Of a stretch of 64,000 bases of DNA, positions 20,801 through 32,800 are shown piece by piece. Source of the stretch: Patiria pectinifera (lineage: Eukaryota > Echinodermata > Asteroidea > Valvatida > Asterinidae); contig CM057133.1 of NCBI GenBank assembly GCA_029964075.1, forward strand, positions 17,384,699 through 17,448,698. The letters run 5' to 3'. Each line of letters begins with the position of its first letter. Position 1 is the stretch's first letter. The notes beneath the pieces were generated by a model. That model saw only the letters and a list, made by a program, of their open reading frames with translations, was not told the DNA's origin and ran no database searches. A program made the translations under genes and the position numbers.

Positions 20801-23800
20801 TGTTGAAAGCCGTCCATTTCTTTGAATCGGCGATGCGTTGTATGCGATCGGCGCATAAGCGATCCACCGGCATAGTTGGGAAAGCTGGATCCCGAGGTTC
20901 CTCGACGCCAGTCCGGCGTTTGAAAGAACGACGGGTGGTCTCTGGTTTACTGCTCTGTGGTAGTTGCAGTACCCGAACCATATCTCTTTGAACCAGCCTC
21001 AGCTGAGTCTCGAATGGTGAAAAATTGCCAGGGTCAGTGGCCTCATCATCCCCAGAGCGCTCATCTTGTGAGTGAGTGGAAGGGGAGTGAGTATCATCGA
21101 CATCTATGTCAGGAGCATCTTGAATAGAAGTTCCCAAATTCATAGATGGGTGCAAGGAAATTCCCGCCTGTGATCTCGGGCCCAATCGCAGCCCGGAGTA
21201 GGTGGATTATCTGAGCAGACACTGATGGTAACCCCAGGATCTGGGGGCCCAGTGTGTTCCCCTCTCATCCCGCCCGAAATCGGCAGGATTGCGCCCGGAT
21301 CCGGCTGAATTAAGCCCGGATCCGGCCGGATCGCCGGATTCGGCCGGATCGGACCCGGATCCGGCCGGATCACACCCGGATCCGGCAGGATTAGACCCGG
21401 ATTTGGGTCCGGAAATGTGGCCGCCGGGAGTGACCTCTGAGTCACCGCCGTTGGGGCCGATCTCCATTGTTGTTGTTTAGTGAGGGCTGCCAGCGAAACG
21501 TTGATGTCCTGGAAAGCTTTTAGAAAGATTTCTGTGGATACACCTTTGTTTTTCTTTTTCCGATGCGTCGACTTACGGGGGGAATCCCCTGAAGAAGACG
21601 GCGCGGCCTTGTGTTTCCTTTTCTTGCTTGGGTGACTTGATTCACTGGATGAAAACTCCGATAATATCCTGGGAATTCCGGAGCATTGATCAAAGAATGA
21701 TGTTGACTGCGTGTCCGTGGCCCGAATTGGGGGAGGAGGCAAGTCAGTCACCGCGAGTCCTGCCCATTCCGCACGGGTGGAAGCAGGAAACTCGGAGCGC
21801 GATGAACGCGCAGACGGGGCCGGTGAGGATTGAATCCTTTTACCGCTCCGTGACTGGTCGTCCCCGAGGGTTGCTGGAGCCAGCAGACCGGGGGGACGAG
21901 GCGAAGAAATTCCCGTGAAACCACGGGAAATCGACGCCGGGTTGCTAGGTGACGCCGATGGTCCGGAGACCGGAGGCGTGATCGAGCGACTATTGGTCCT
22001 TTCTGGGATCTTACCCTTGGGAACGCCGGTGGCCTTTGATGCGGCCTTTTTAACCGCGGAACCCTTACGGCTGGTCGCCTGGGGGGCCGTGGTTACACGG
22101 GGAGTTTTATCCCCGGTATCCTCACGGTGTTCCATACCGTAGGACGTATGTCTGATGCCGGTCAAAAACGCGTAACACGGGATGACCGTTACAGACTACG
22201 GCGATGTCCCTGCGTGGGGACTCACTGCTATCTCGTCTTTTTCGTACTACTGAGATGTATGCAGTTGAGAACGGCCGAGGGGAAGGGAACGACCGCTGGT
22301 CGTTGTACCCCACGGAATTTCTCTTTACACGCCCGGCGAGGCGGCCGAGGGAAGTGAACGGCCAGCGGCCGATATACCCACGAATATCTCGCCGCTATCT
22401 CGTTTGTCACCGCACTACCGAGATAGCTTAGGACAGCGAGGGGCAGGGAACGACCTCTGTCGATATACCCAACGAAACGTCCTCTTCTAGCTTACTAGCT
22501 CCCCGAGCTAGCTGAAACAGTCAGGGGGGAAGGGAACGACCTCTGTCGATATACCCCCACTGTACTCGTCTCGCTAGGCCCTAGCTCACCGCGAGCTTAG
22601 GGGAAACGAACGGAGAACAGGAAACGGCCGAAACCCCTATATTCTTCGAAACTTTTCCCTAGTCCCTGAACGGCCGAAAGTCTGACTTGAACAGGGGCCC
22701 CACGGGTGGGGGGACTAGCAGACCTTGTGGAGAATAACCGCACTTCTCTCCGGGGATATACGACGCACTGTCTCCCCTAAAGGTCTTTACGTATTTCTAT
22801 GGAGTCATAAACTAAATGCACTTTTTTTTTTTTTTTTTTACAAAGAAATATTATTATTAGATAACTGTACAACAGAAATAATAATAATAACTCAGGAAAG
22901 CCGACTCGGCTAAAATGGGATTGCACTTGATCCCAAAGGGAGAACCCACGATGCCTACCCGGCACTGGGCTAGTCCCGCGGTGCCGACCTGGCCCGCCGC
23001 ACGTGGCGTCAGACAAAGGCTGAAAAACCTGCTACGTTACGTGCAAGAAAAACGAAAGCAAAATGACTCCAAAATCACTCCAAATGAGAACTACTTAACT
23101 CAAACCAAACTCTACAGATTCTACACAACTCACTTGGTTGATAAATTCTATAAAACAGAAACTCTTAAAGCGAAAATCGTACAAAAACTCGTCAAAAGGC
23201 GAGAGCAAAAATATTTGCTTCTGCACGATGCCGTCGCTAAGAAAAAAGAGGAAGTATAATGGCGGATTCATGACGTAGCATAATGGGTAGGCCCCGAGAG
23301 GGCGCTCGGTGGTTGATTAAATCTTTTAGCGTTTGAGCCTGTCGGCTGAATAAATATGCATATGTAGTAGCTATTTGGGTAAGTGAATGAAGTAGACTAT
23401 CACATTTTTGGCGACATTTCGACTTGAAAACGCATGTGACACGCGTTGAGCATCAGGAAATGCACACTGGGAAGCTGCTAAACGAGTTCCAAAACTATGC
23501 TGAATCTGGCAGCAAAATAGAAGATTATGTACTGCTTACGTCTCGTCGAAGTCAAGAAACCTCCCATCTCCATTCACACCACGTTATAAAGGACATGGCA
23601 GGCATTGCATGCCCGCACTCGTCATGCATGCTCGTGGGAAGAAATCTGACACCATTCGGTGGCATCATGCGGTCGTCGCCGGCCAGCCGTGCCGGGAGTT
23701 CGAGCTCGAAACCCCACCACAAACATCGCTTGTGACAGGCACCGCTTTGGAGTCGAGTTTTGTGTGTAATATGCGGGTAAACAGGGATTTGGTTTTGTGC

Positions 23801-26800
23801 AGTAAATGTGAAAACTGGTTCAATTTCAAATTAAATTTTGTGATTATGACTTGGCTATTCCTTCTTCCAATGTATTTTTGTGTCATATATTTTTTTAGAC
23901 ATTTTAATGTTGCGTTTTGCATTGTTTTTAATCTTGCTTCATTTCCTTTTCCATTTTTTTTGCAGCTGTTGCTGTAAATGGAGATGTTTTGATTGTCGTT
24001 CCTACTGATGACGATGCAGACCTTGGAATCTACAATATGTGACATAATGAAGAACTCTGTCATGTCTGTGAAGAATAAAACTATGGCCAGACTTGAACTG
24101 AATTTTAAAAATCCTTTTATTTAATATACTTTTATTTAATATACTTTTATATATATTTTGAATTATTTTTAATAATGGAGACTAGACATGCATTAAACAG
24201 AAATGTAAACATTAACCAGGCATGCAACTTTTCCTCGGATCAGCTGATTTCCTCTTTTTTTACTTCCCATGTGTGCCATTGAAAATAGAATAACACTGTA
24301 CAAAGCAAAGTCTTGGCATTAAAATAATGAGAGCATTGCATGAATTCAGTGAGGTTTCATGTTTTATACCTTTTTTACTTTCTCTGTTAGTTTTGTGTTG
24401 TTTTTGGAATTGACTTGAGCTCTTATTTGGAATGTTTAATTGGCCCAATGATCAGGGGTAATAATAATACTGTAAGCGCTGTGATTTAGTTTACTACGAA
24501 GAGCGTTCTTAAATATTTATTAAAACAATTATTATGATTGTTATTATTAATTACAAAATCCTCAAGAAATCCACAAAGCCGGGCAAAAAGAGTGAACTTT
24601 ATTTCAATGATAAATAAAATTGAAATAAGAAAAGGAAAACAGAAATTTCGGGTGTACATTATCGCAAATCATGTGGCAGGGTTTTATTTAAACATGGACA
24701 TTCTGTATAGCTAAGGTCAAACATTTACTTGTAGAGCACTCAATGTCTTTTTTTATAAAAAAAAGTTAATGTTAATTACACCCAGTTGCAAATTAAAACA
24801 TATAAGGTCCATCTTGGTTGCCGCACAGAAATAACACGCACCCTTATACAAAGCAACATCCCTTCATTTTGTGAGGGATTATCTGAATAAAGGTTTTGTA
24901 TTTTTAAAAGAATGTTGAAAAAAAATCATAGTAATCAACGCTACCGGTACATACAAAAACAATAGGATAGTGAAACCATGGAACTAAGATCCCCCCACTC
25001 AAATACTCAGGAGAGTGCAAGATACTTAATAGTTAAACCCTAGTCCATAATTCAACTCCCTCAGTCATGGAAAGTTCGTGGTGGAAAAAAAAAAGGCCAT
25101 GCAAACTAGATAACAACGCCGTCACAATTTCGTAAGCCCGCGATTGCCATTTGCTAACATTGTACATGTACGTACACTTTACCTTGCGCACGCAAGTTTA
25201 AACTTGCGCAAGGGTCTTAAATTGCGATCGCCTTTGCGCAAGTTGTAACGTGCGCGCGCAAATTAAAATGGCGCGGTGTAGTTTGCGTGCTTCGAGAGTC
25301 ACTCGCTTAAGTTTAAACTTGCGCGCGCAGGTTTAAACTTGCGCGTGGGACTCAGATTGCGCTCGACAGCTGTATCAAGTTACATAAACAGTCACAGCCA
25401 GCCAACCTGCTTTATGTGGGCTGGGAGCTCTTACCGGGTAACTCCCTTGATTGATTTTGACTGTGTTGAACACAACAAAATCAGTGAGTGGAATTCAGTT
25501 CTCAAAACCCCAAATAAACGAGCAATCAGACACTGTGCTAAGTTGTGAGAGTGCATGACGTTTGGATCCCTAGAGCAAAAGTAAAGTCTGTCACGAGCCA
25601 ATGTGGCCCATCAGGCTGGCGTTTATCTCCAGGTTTCGGTCGCCTGAAAGGACTGAGAATATTTCTAATCTCCCTGGATAGGATGCCAGTCTACGCAGGT
25701 TTCTCCACCAGCTAATGCCGGTACCTGTTTATACTCCTGGGCGGAGAGAGGCAAGTGGGGGTGAAGTGGCTTGCCCAAGGACACAACGCATGACCAGCAG
25801 CTGGATTCACACCCCTGACCCTCTGATCATGAGTCACAAACCCTAACCACTAGGCCACACTCCCCTTCCCCAAAGAAGACAGAACAGTATTCTTCTGTCA
25901 AGGTGCATCTCAAGGACCTTTTGCTTTCATGTGTCCTCTTTGGGAGAATGACATTATTTTTATCTTAAAGAGGGTAAGAAATGATTGTGGTGTTCTGCAA
26001 TACCTTGAGCGGACCATGTGACGTCCCGGCTCCTGTAGTTCCAGATGGCATCCTCCACGGTTTGCGTCTCCCGTGTGTACTTCTTGTAGTAGTCGATGAA
26101 GGAGAAGGGTAGGGACACGTTGAGCGGGTTGCTCTTGTAAGGGTTGACGTTGCGCTTGCGGGACTCAAAGGCGATCATGAGGTCCACCCAACCTGCAGGC
26201 CTCTTGATCTGAAGAGGAAAGAAAAACGGAGAGCTGATCAGTAAAAGACTGATGCATTTGGGCTCGCCAGATGGCTTGATCAATCACAGCTGTTTATTGC
26301 ACTACCAAATGCCGAACAAAAGTCTGACACTCGCGACGCGGGGCTGGAACATGATGGGAGAGGCACGTGTTGTTGCTCATACTGTGTACAGTGGGCAGAG
26401 TGTAACAGATCAGTGCATTCTGGGTCACAATGTAAAATTGACAAAAGAGGCAAAGAGTCCATCAACTGTTTTTCCGAAGACTTTAAGCAGAATTGTAATC
26501 AAGTCCATCTTACATGAAAGTTAAATCATGAGGCAGTCACAATTGAAATCATCAGTACAAGTGCATGTAAGGTCAACAGAAAAATGGGATAAAACATGAC
26601 AAGGCATATTTACTTTTTAATCCCCAGATTTGCCCTTCTCTGATGTAACATTGTAGAGTCAAGGACAAATCTGGATATACACTGTACAGGTAAAAAAAAG
26701 TGCATCTCCTTGATACCTCCCCCCCCCCCCAAAAAAAAAACCCCTGATATGGTGTCCAAGAGGTTGCAGGTTCGAATCCCGCTTCAGTCCATTCTCTTTG

Positions 26801-29800
26801 TTCACTTAAAAAAGTTACTACAAGAACAAACTCTTAGAAGGTGAGTTGGCTTGTTGGGTGTTACGATAAGTTTGATTAGTTTTGTGGCCAGAAAATGACT
26901 GAGCTTCTTCGTTCAAACGTGCAGTGTTCTGGAGGTTGCGGGTTCGAATCCATAAACGCCTGTTTGATCACCTTGAACTCCTCGATGTAGTCACTGCCAA
27001 AGATGTCCACCAGCAGCTTCTCAAACTCGGCGTCCACGCTGACTGAGCCGTACATTCCCCCCGCCGCCTTGTGCAGTTCCTTCAGCGTTCCCCCGTCTTC
27101 TTCAACCTCGTGGACGGTGATGTCCACAGTGCCGCCCCCGCAGTCTACCACCATGTAACGGGTACCTAGAGTCAGAGTAGAAGGGTTAAATGAATAAACG
27201 TAAAGGCAATCCAATTCAATATTGGTTGTGACCTTCACTTACGTTACTCCATAATCACTGAATACTTAGCGTTGTCTGATCGCGAGGAAGAAGTCACAAG
27301 CTTACTCAGGTAGGACTCGAACCCAAGACCTGCTTGAAGATGTCTTATAGCACTCGACCACTGAGATTGCAGGGGTCGGTTGGCCGGTTCGAATTTGACA
27401 TAAAATGTACATGTACCGGTAGTAGCGGGTAGCGATGATGGAATTTGAAGGCCCTGGTAGATCCATTGACATCGTTACCATCACTGCAAACTTACATGTA
27501 CAGGATCAGTGCCACAAAATGTGGACCAAGTCCGAAGTAGGAACAACTGAGAATATCGGCTACAAATGCCATTCACAAGTCAAATCATGTATATGGTTAG
27601 ACAAATACAGGTAGCATGGAGATTCAACCAGCGCCTTTGTCACATTTCGTTTGAATAGTTGGTGACTCGACTTACAACTTCGTGACTTGTGATTGATTCA
27701 CTTGTGATGACTTTGGGGGATTTGATTAATATCCTGGAAAGCATTCAAATCTCAATTCACTATCGAGTTGATTACATAACCCGGTCGTTGGCACGGGATC
27801 ACGCCGATGCAAACATGGCCACCACTCACTACAGACTCATAAATTTTCTGAGAATGTTTGTGTTGTTTCGTTAGGAAATTGGAGAAAAAAAAATCTACAG
27901 GTGTGACTTATTTGTATGATTACAGTCCGCAGTGAAACACTTGACCATCGTGAGGTAGCATATGTTGACCAATGTGAATGATTACTTCGCTTCAAATACG
28001 TGTGGCATGATCCATAGGGCCGGATGAATCCAGTGACCTCGCTTGTCATTATGTAACACTCCAATAGTGAACATGTCTAAAGTTCCGCCAATGTAGAACA
28101 CTCTGATTTGTATAGTGACTCGTAAAAAAGTGGGAACTTTTCTACAAACATGGTTCATCGGAATTGGACCAGCATTTTGACTGGAGATCCACTAGTATAA
28201 GAACTAGTTAGGTACATGTATCTGCGTGTCTATTATCTACTAATCTCCCAAAATCAGGGAGGTTTTCTTAAAAACAATTAACATGTACAGTCGACTCTCA
28301 TTATAAAGAGCACTTTTATAAAGAGGTTCTGCTTATAAAGAGCAAATTCTGAGGTCCCATATCTCAGGTTCTCTTTGTGTTTCTTTGTTTCGCTGTCCTT
28401 TCATAACAACATTCCTGTTATAAAGAGGTAATTTGGCTAGACCCATCGACCTTGTTATAACGAGAGTCGACTGTACATACATGTATAAGACCACAATAAC
28501 TTACAAAATCGAAGCAAATCCAAAACACAGCTCCTAATCATCCAGACATTACACTTTAAGCTCGCAAAGCTCACTTCAGATTCTCACACCACCCAACCAA
28601 AACAATCCCTGGAACTTGGTGGCAATATTCCCCCCTTAAGTTTGTACTTTCTGGGGGTAATGACCTGGGGTTTCAGAGGGGTAGAGTTTTGCTCATAAGA
28701 CAATCTGGAAAATCTGACTTGCAGAAGTCGGGGCACAGCTGCACGGGGACAGAGATGGATGGCCGGAATTATAGGGAGCAAAAAGGGGGTTTAACAGTTG
28801 TTAACCTTCCCTGGAGAAGGCACATTGATCTTGGTGGTAGCCTGGGGCAGGCTGTCGCTGGTTCTGCTGGGTTGGGCAAAAGGGATATTAGTAGAGATCC
28901 ATAGTAGGTTTACAAGTGTTGATTTAACATATTGTTTGTTTGTTTGTCAGCATTTGTAAGATTAAAAAGGACAAAGTTATTGTTGAGTAGAGTAGGGCCA
29001 ATGGATTTCCGCGATAGCGGGAAAACGAACGGAATTCGAGGAAACTGCTCCTTGAAACGGAAAACAGAATTTGAATCTGAAGAAAAAACTTCTGCAATTT
29101 TCTGCAAATGACTATTTCATTATCAACTTGGAATTATTTTCTGTGTACATAGTATATGTTTAAATGCCTTTTTGTGTATTGAATAAATGTGAAATGGAAT
29201 TTTTCAGCCTGAAACGGAATTTAGGATTTTTGAAAACGGAATTTGCACTTTTCTGAAACGGAAAAACATTGGCCCTAGTAGAGTATTCTGAAGCAATAAA
29301 GGCATTCATTCCATTTCAGGATCAATTTTGCCAGCAAGAAACTTGTATTTTTTTTTATGGAAAAGTGCAATTTGTACTGCCAGCTAAGCTATTATTTTAC
29401 AACTTCCCAGCACCCCAAAGTTCACAAGATCTCATAAATTGCAGATCTCATGCACACGCCCATACTAGTGAAACCCACAGGCCACAGTTATAATCAGCAA
29501 GGCAGTGGCGTAGGGCACTGGACGCCACCTTCCTATGGGGGCGCTGTTCAAACCGGACGATCATGGGCACTATTAGGTAGCAGACCAGTAAATAAACTTC
29601 CATTGACCCCAATGGTAAATGCTCCCACTTCAAAAATTCGGGAAAAATACTCACAACTCTCCAAGGTGTTCGAGACATACATCAAATTAAAGATTATTTC
29701 ATCATCTTTCATTTTCTTTTCAATTTTCGGGGGGTCAACTGATGACTTTTAGGAGAAATTTCCATCTGAAGATGATCACCCCTGAAAATAGTCCTAAAGC

Positions 29801-32800
29801 CCATCGCCATTTTGAAAAACGATGCCTACACTCCATTGCAAAGTAGAGCGCTTTTAGGGTCCAAATTACATCAAAATTACACAGAACTGCAAGCTCCAAG
29901 TCCTGTGCACGGTTTCCACCCATATTTTTTACAAACCCTCAAGTTCATGGCCCACAGCATGCTCAAATACCGAAGATTTTGAGGGCATGCAAATCGTGAT
30001 TTGGCCGGCGCAGGCAATTTCGGACCGATTTACTGGTCTGCACCCTATAGAGAAGCGAGGTTTTGAAAAATTTCTCCAAACCACTTGTACGGCACGAGGA
30101 AGGATGGATGACTCATATTTCATCAAAAAATTGCGAGAAAAAAATCTCTGACTGCGATTTCTGGCCTGAAAACAAGCCCTCTGTTTGCGGCTACCCTTCC
30201 GGAGGGCGCCCCCCACGGGCGTGAATTGAGTTTTTGCCCCTTCCGACCCCAAATTACCCCCCCCCCCCTTGTTCGCTCGAAATTGCTGTGATCGGAGGAC
30301 GGTCCATCGGCCCTATTCAGATTTTGGGCGCATTTGTTGCGGAACCGCCATTGGTGACCCCTTTTGAAACGCTGCGCCCCCCAGGTTCCGCCCCCCTGAA
30401 AAAAACCACTCCGCAAACATTTGACAACAAACTGTGGAAGGCGCCATTTTGAAACTACAGGTAGCAGACCAGTAAATAAACTTCCATTGACCCCAATGGT
30501 AAATGCTCCCACTTCAAAAATTCGGGAAAAATACTCACAACTCTCCAAGGTGTTCGAGACATACATCAAATTAAAGATTATTTCATCATCTTTCATTTTC
30601 TTTTCAATTTTCGGGGGGTCAACTGATGACTTTTAGGAGAAATTTCCATCTGAAGATGATCACCCCTGAAAATAGTCCTAAAGCCCATCGCCATTTTGAA
30701 AAACGATGCCTACACTCCATTGCAAAGTAGAGCGCTTTTAGGGTCCAAATTACATCAAAATTACACAGAACTGCAAGCTCCAAGTCCTGTGCACGGTTTC
30801 CACCCATATTTTTTACAAACCCTCAAGTTCATGGCCCACAGCATGCTCAAATACCGAAGATTTTGAGGGCATGCAAATCGTGATTTGGCCGGCGCAGGCA
30901 ATTTCGGACCGATTTACTGGTCTGCACCCATTAGACAACATGCGGCACTTTTCATGGCGGCACAACAACACAACCAAAAAGGGCACTCATTAAAAAAAGG
31001 GGCACTCTTTAAAAAAAGGGCACTCGTGAAAAAAAAAGGGCACTTGTGAAATAAAGGTCACTCTTTACAAAATATTGGTTTTTTTCTTTTTAATTCCCTC
31101 CCCCCATGATATAAACTGGGAATATATTTTTCTTTTGCCTGTTTAACAATTTTCTTTTTTTAAATGTACACTTGTAACAATCAAGCAATAATCACTTACA
31201 AAATATTTCAGATACCATATGTTCTAATTTTCCCGTCAGCATGGGCTTGAAACCGCCTCAACGAAAAACAAAAAACACATCTCCTTTCCCTCCACAAACA
31301 AGAGAGATTTTGTTAAAACCTTTTTTCAAAAATTTACTTTTTCTCCTATGAAATAATAACAAAAACAATGTCCCAATGGAATTTCGAGTGATTGATATTT
31401 TGACAAGTTCCACTGTTGACTGAGAGATGAATAGCCATCTTTGTTCCTTAAGACCCGGAGGGGGAAAAATGACTTGCTTCCCCCACTACACAAGGGACTC
31501 ATTTGGCCCAGAAAAAAAATTCTGCCAGATTAGCCAAATTACTGAACATACACTGTAACATGTGTCTTAGCGGCAGTGGTGGACTCCCAGGATATCTGAC
31601 CTTGTCAATTCCCATTGGATGAGTCAAACATTGTAAAGATTGGGCCTTTTTGGTCTGCATTTCCTACATTAAAAATGGGCCTACAATGTAGATGTACATC
31701 AAGTTCCATTAAGAGTAAAATGTGTTGAACACGACAAAATCAGTGAGTAGAATTCAATTCAAATAAACAAGCAAATCAGACACTGTGCCAAGGTGTGAGA
31801 GTGCTGCTTGACGTTTGAATCCCTAGAGAAAAAGTAAAAGTCTTTCAGGAGCCAATAGGGCCCATCAGGCCGGCGTTTATCTCCGGTTTCAGTGAATGAA
31901 ACAGCTGAGAATATTTCTATTCCCCCTGGATGGGATGCTAGTCCATCGCAGGTTACTCCCAAGCTAAAGCCGGTACCTGTTCATACTCCTGGGTGGAGAG
32001 GGGCAAGTGGGGGTGAAGTGGCTTGCCCAAGGACACAACATATGACCAGTAGCTGGATTTGAACCCCTGACCCACTGATCATGAGTCACTAGCCAACACT
32101 CAGCAGAATTTTGCACATTAAACATGGGCATAGTTAAATACTAAGCCCTAAAAATGAAGCTCCCAAAACAGTGACCAACGAGACCAAAATTGTAACTTGT
32201 ATGCATAATTTGCTACTGAAATTTCTCCAATTCAAAGCTGTACAATCAACAAAGGTATGTACATGTACCACTTGTAACCCCTCCACATACTATTAAATGA
32301 ACAAGTTAAAGCATAATTCTTTGCCATTTCATAGTCATCTAATGGTGAAATCAGGGACAAAAAGCTGCTAAAAGGACAACACGAACTAGCACGTTCAACA
32401 ACAGTCACATTTAGGGTGTCAAATTTCTTTACCAAATGAGAGTGCACTTTCATTTTAAAGTACAAAATTTGAAAACGTTGAAAACAAATTTCTGCCTCAT
32501 AGGCGTGAAAGTGAATGTATAATGCAAATCTGTAATGTCAAAAAGAGTATTCGCATTACCGGTACCAATTAATAGCAACAGTTAAACACGTTTCAACCCC
32601 GGCGAATTTCGCAGCGAATGTTTCCTGACATCACATTTGCTTCGCATTCACATCAAGTACAATGTATGTACCAGCCTTTACGGTAGCAGACTGAAGCAGC
32701 CATTCACGAGAGAAGTTTTCCTTTCTACATTTTTGTTCGTGACTTGTACCGGTAGACCACTTTTCAAACAAAATTTCCAGAAAAAACCCATAACTGACTT

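Larger units (their letters stand above)
16570..23398 (-). mobile_element. DIRS-type tyrosine-recombinase retrotransposon (6.8 kb)
   Basis: The element is transcribed on the - strand, and its coding order is gag, RT/RNase H, then a methyltransferase-like region and tyrosine recombinase. It has inverted terminal repeats (16570-16752 and 23240-23398) that are identical over about 145 bases but differ at their outermost ends. An internal region at 16812-16910 contains the complement of both outer ends joined together. That is the DIRS hallmark used to template a circular intermediate. There is no LTR, no integrase and no target duplication, as expected for this order. Gag is frameshifted, so this copy is probably not autonomous. 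Confidence 0.92.
16045..25374. mobile_element. Outer element with long inverted ends of GTTTAAAC/GCGC palindromes, split by a DIRS insertion
   Basis: At least 65 bases are nearly identical and inverted between the left (AGCTGTGTCGAGCGC, CAATCTGAGTCCCACGCGC, then AAGTTTAAACC) and right ends (25310-25374). TA lies just outside each end, suggesting TA target duplication. Removing the DIRS element leaves about 2.5 kb. That interior has no recognisable transposase. A 103-codon frame at 23424-23735 (+) is unassigned. The structure is foldback-like and non-autonomous by appearance. Confidence 0.6.

Noticed and set aside
21289..21480. + strand ORF rich in DPAGS repeats
   Set aside because: It is the reverse strand of the PDPG repeat in DIRS gag.
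22915..23259. 114-codon + strand ORF near the DIRS right end as a host or element gene
   Set aside because: It opposes the element's coding strand, ends within the terminal repeat, and matches nothing.
29577..30929. A simple LTR retrotransposon in miniature
   Set aside because: Each repeat has its own inverted ends, the TG...CA termini are absent, and I see no primer-binding site or polypurine tract.
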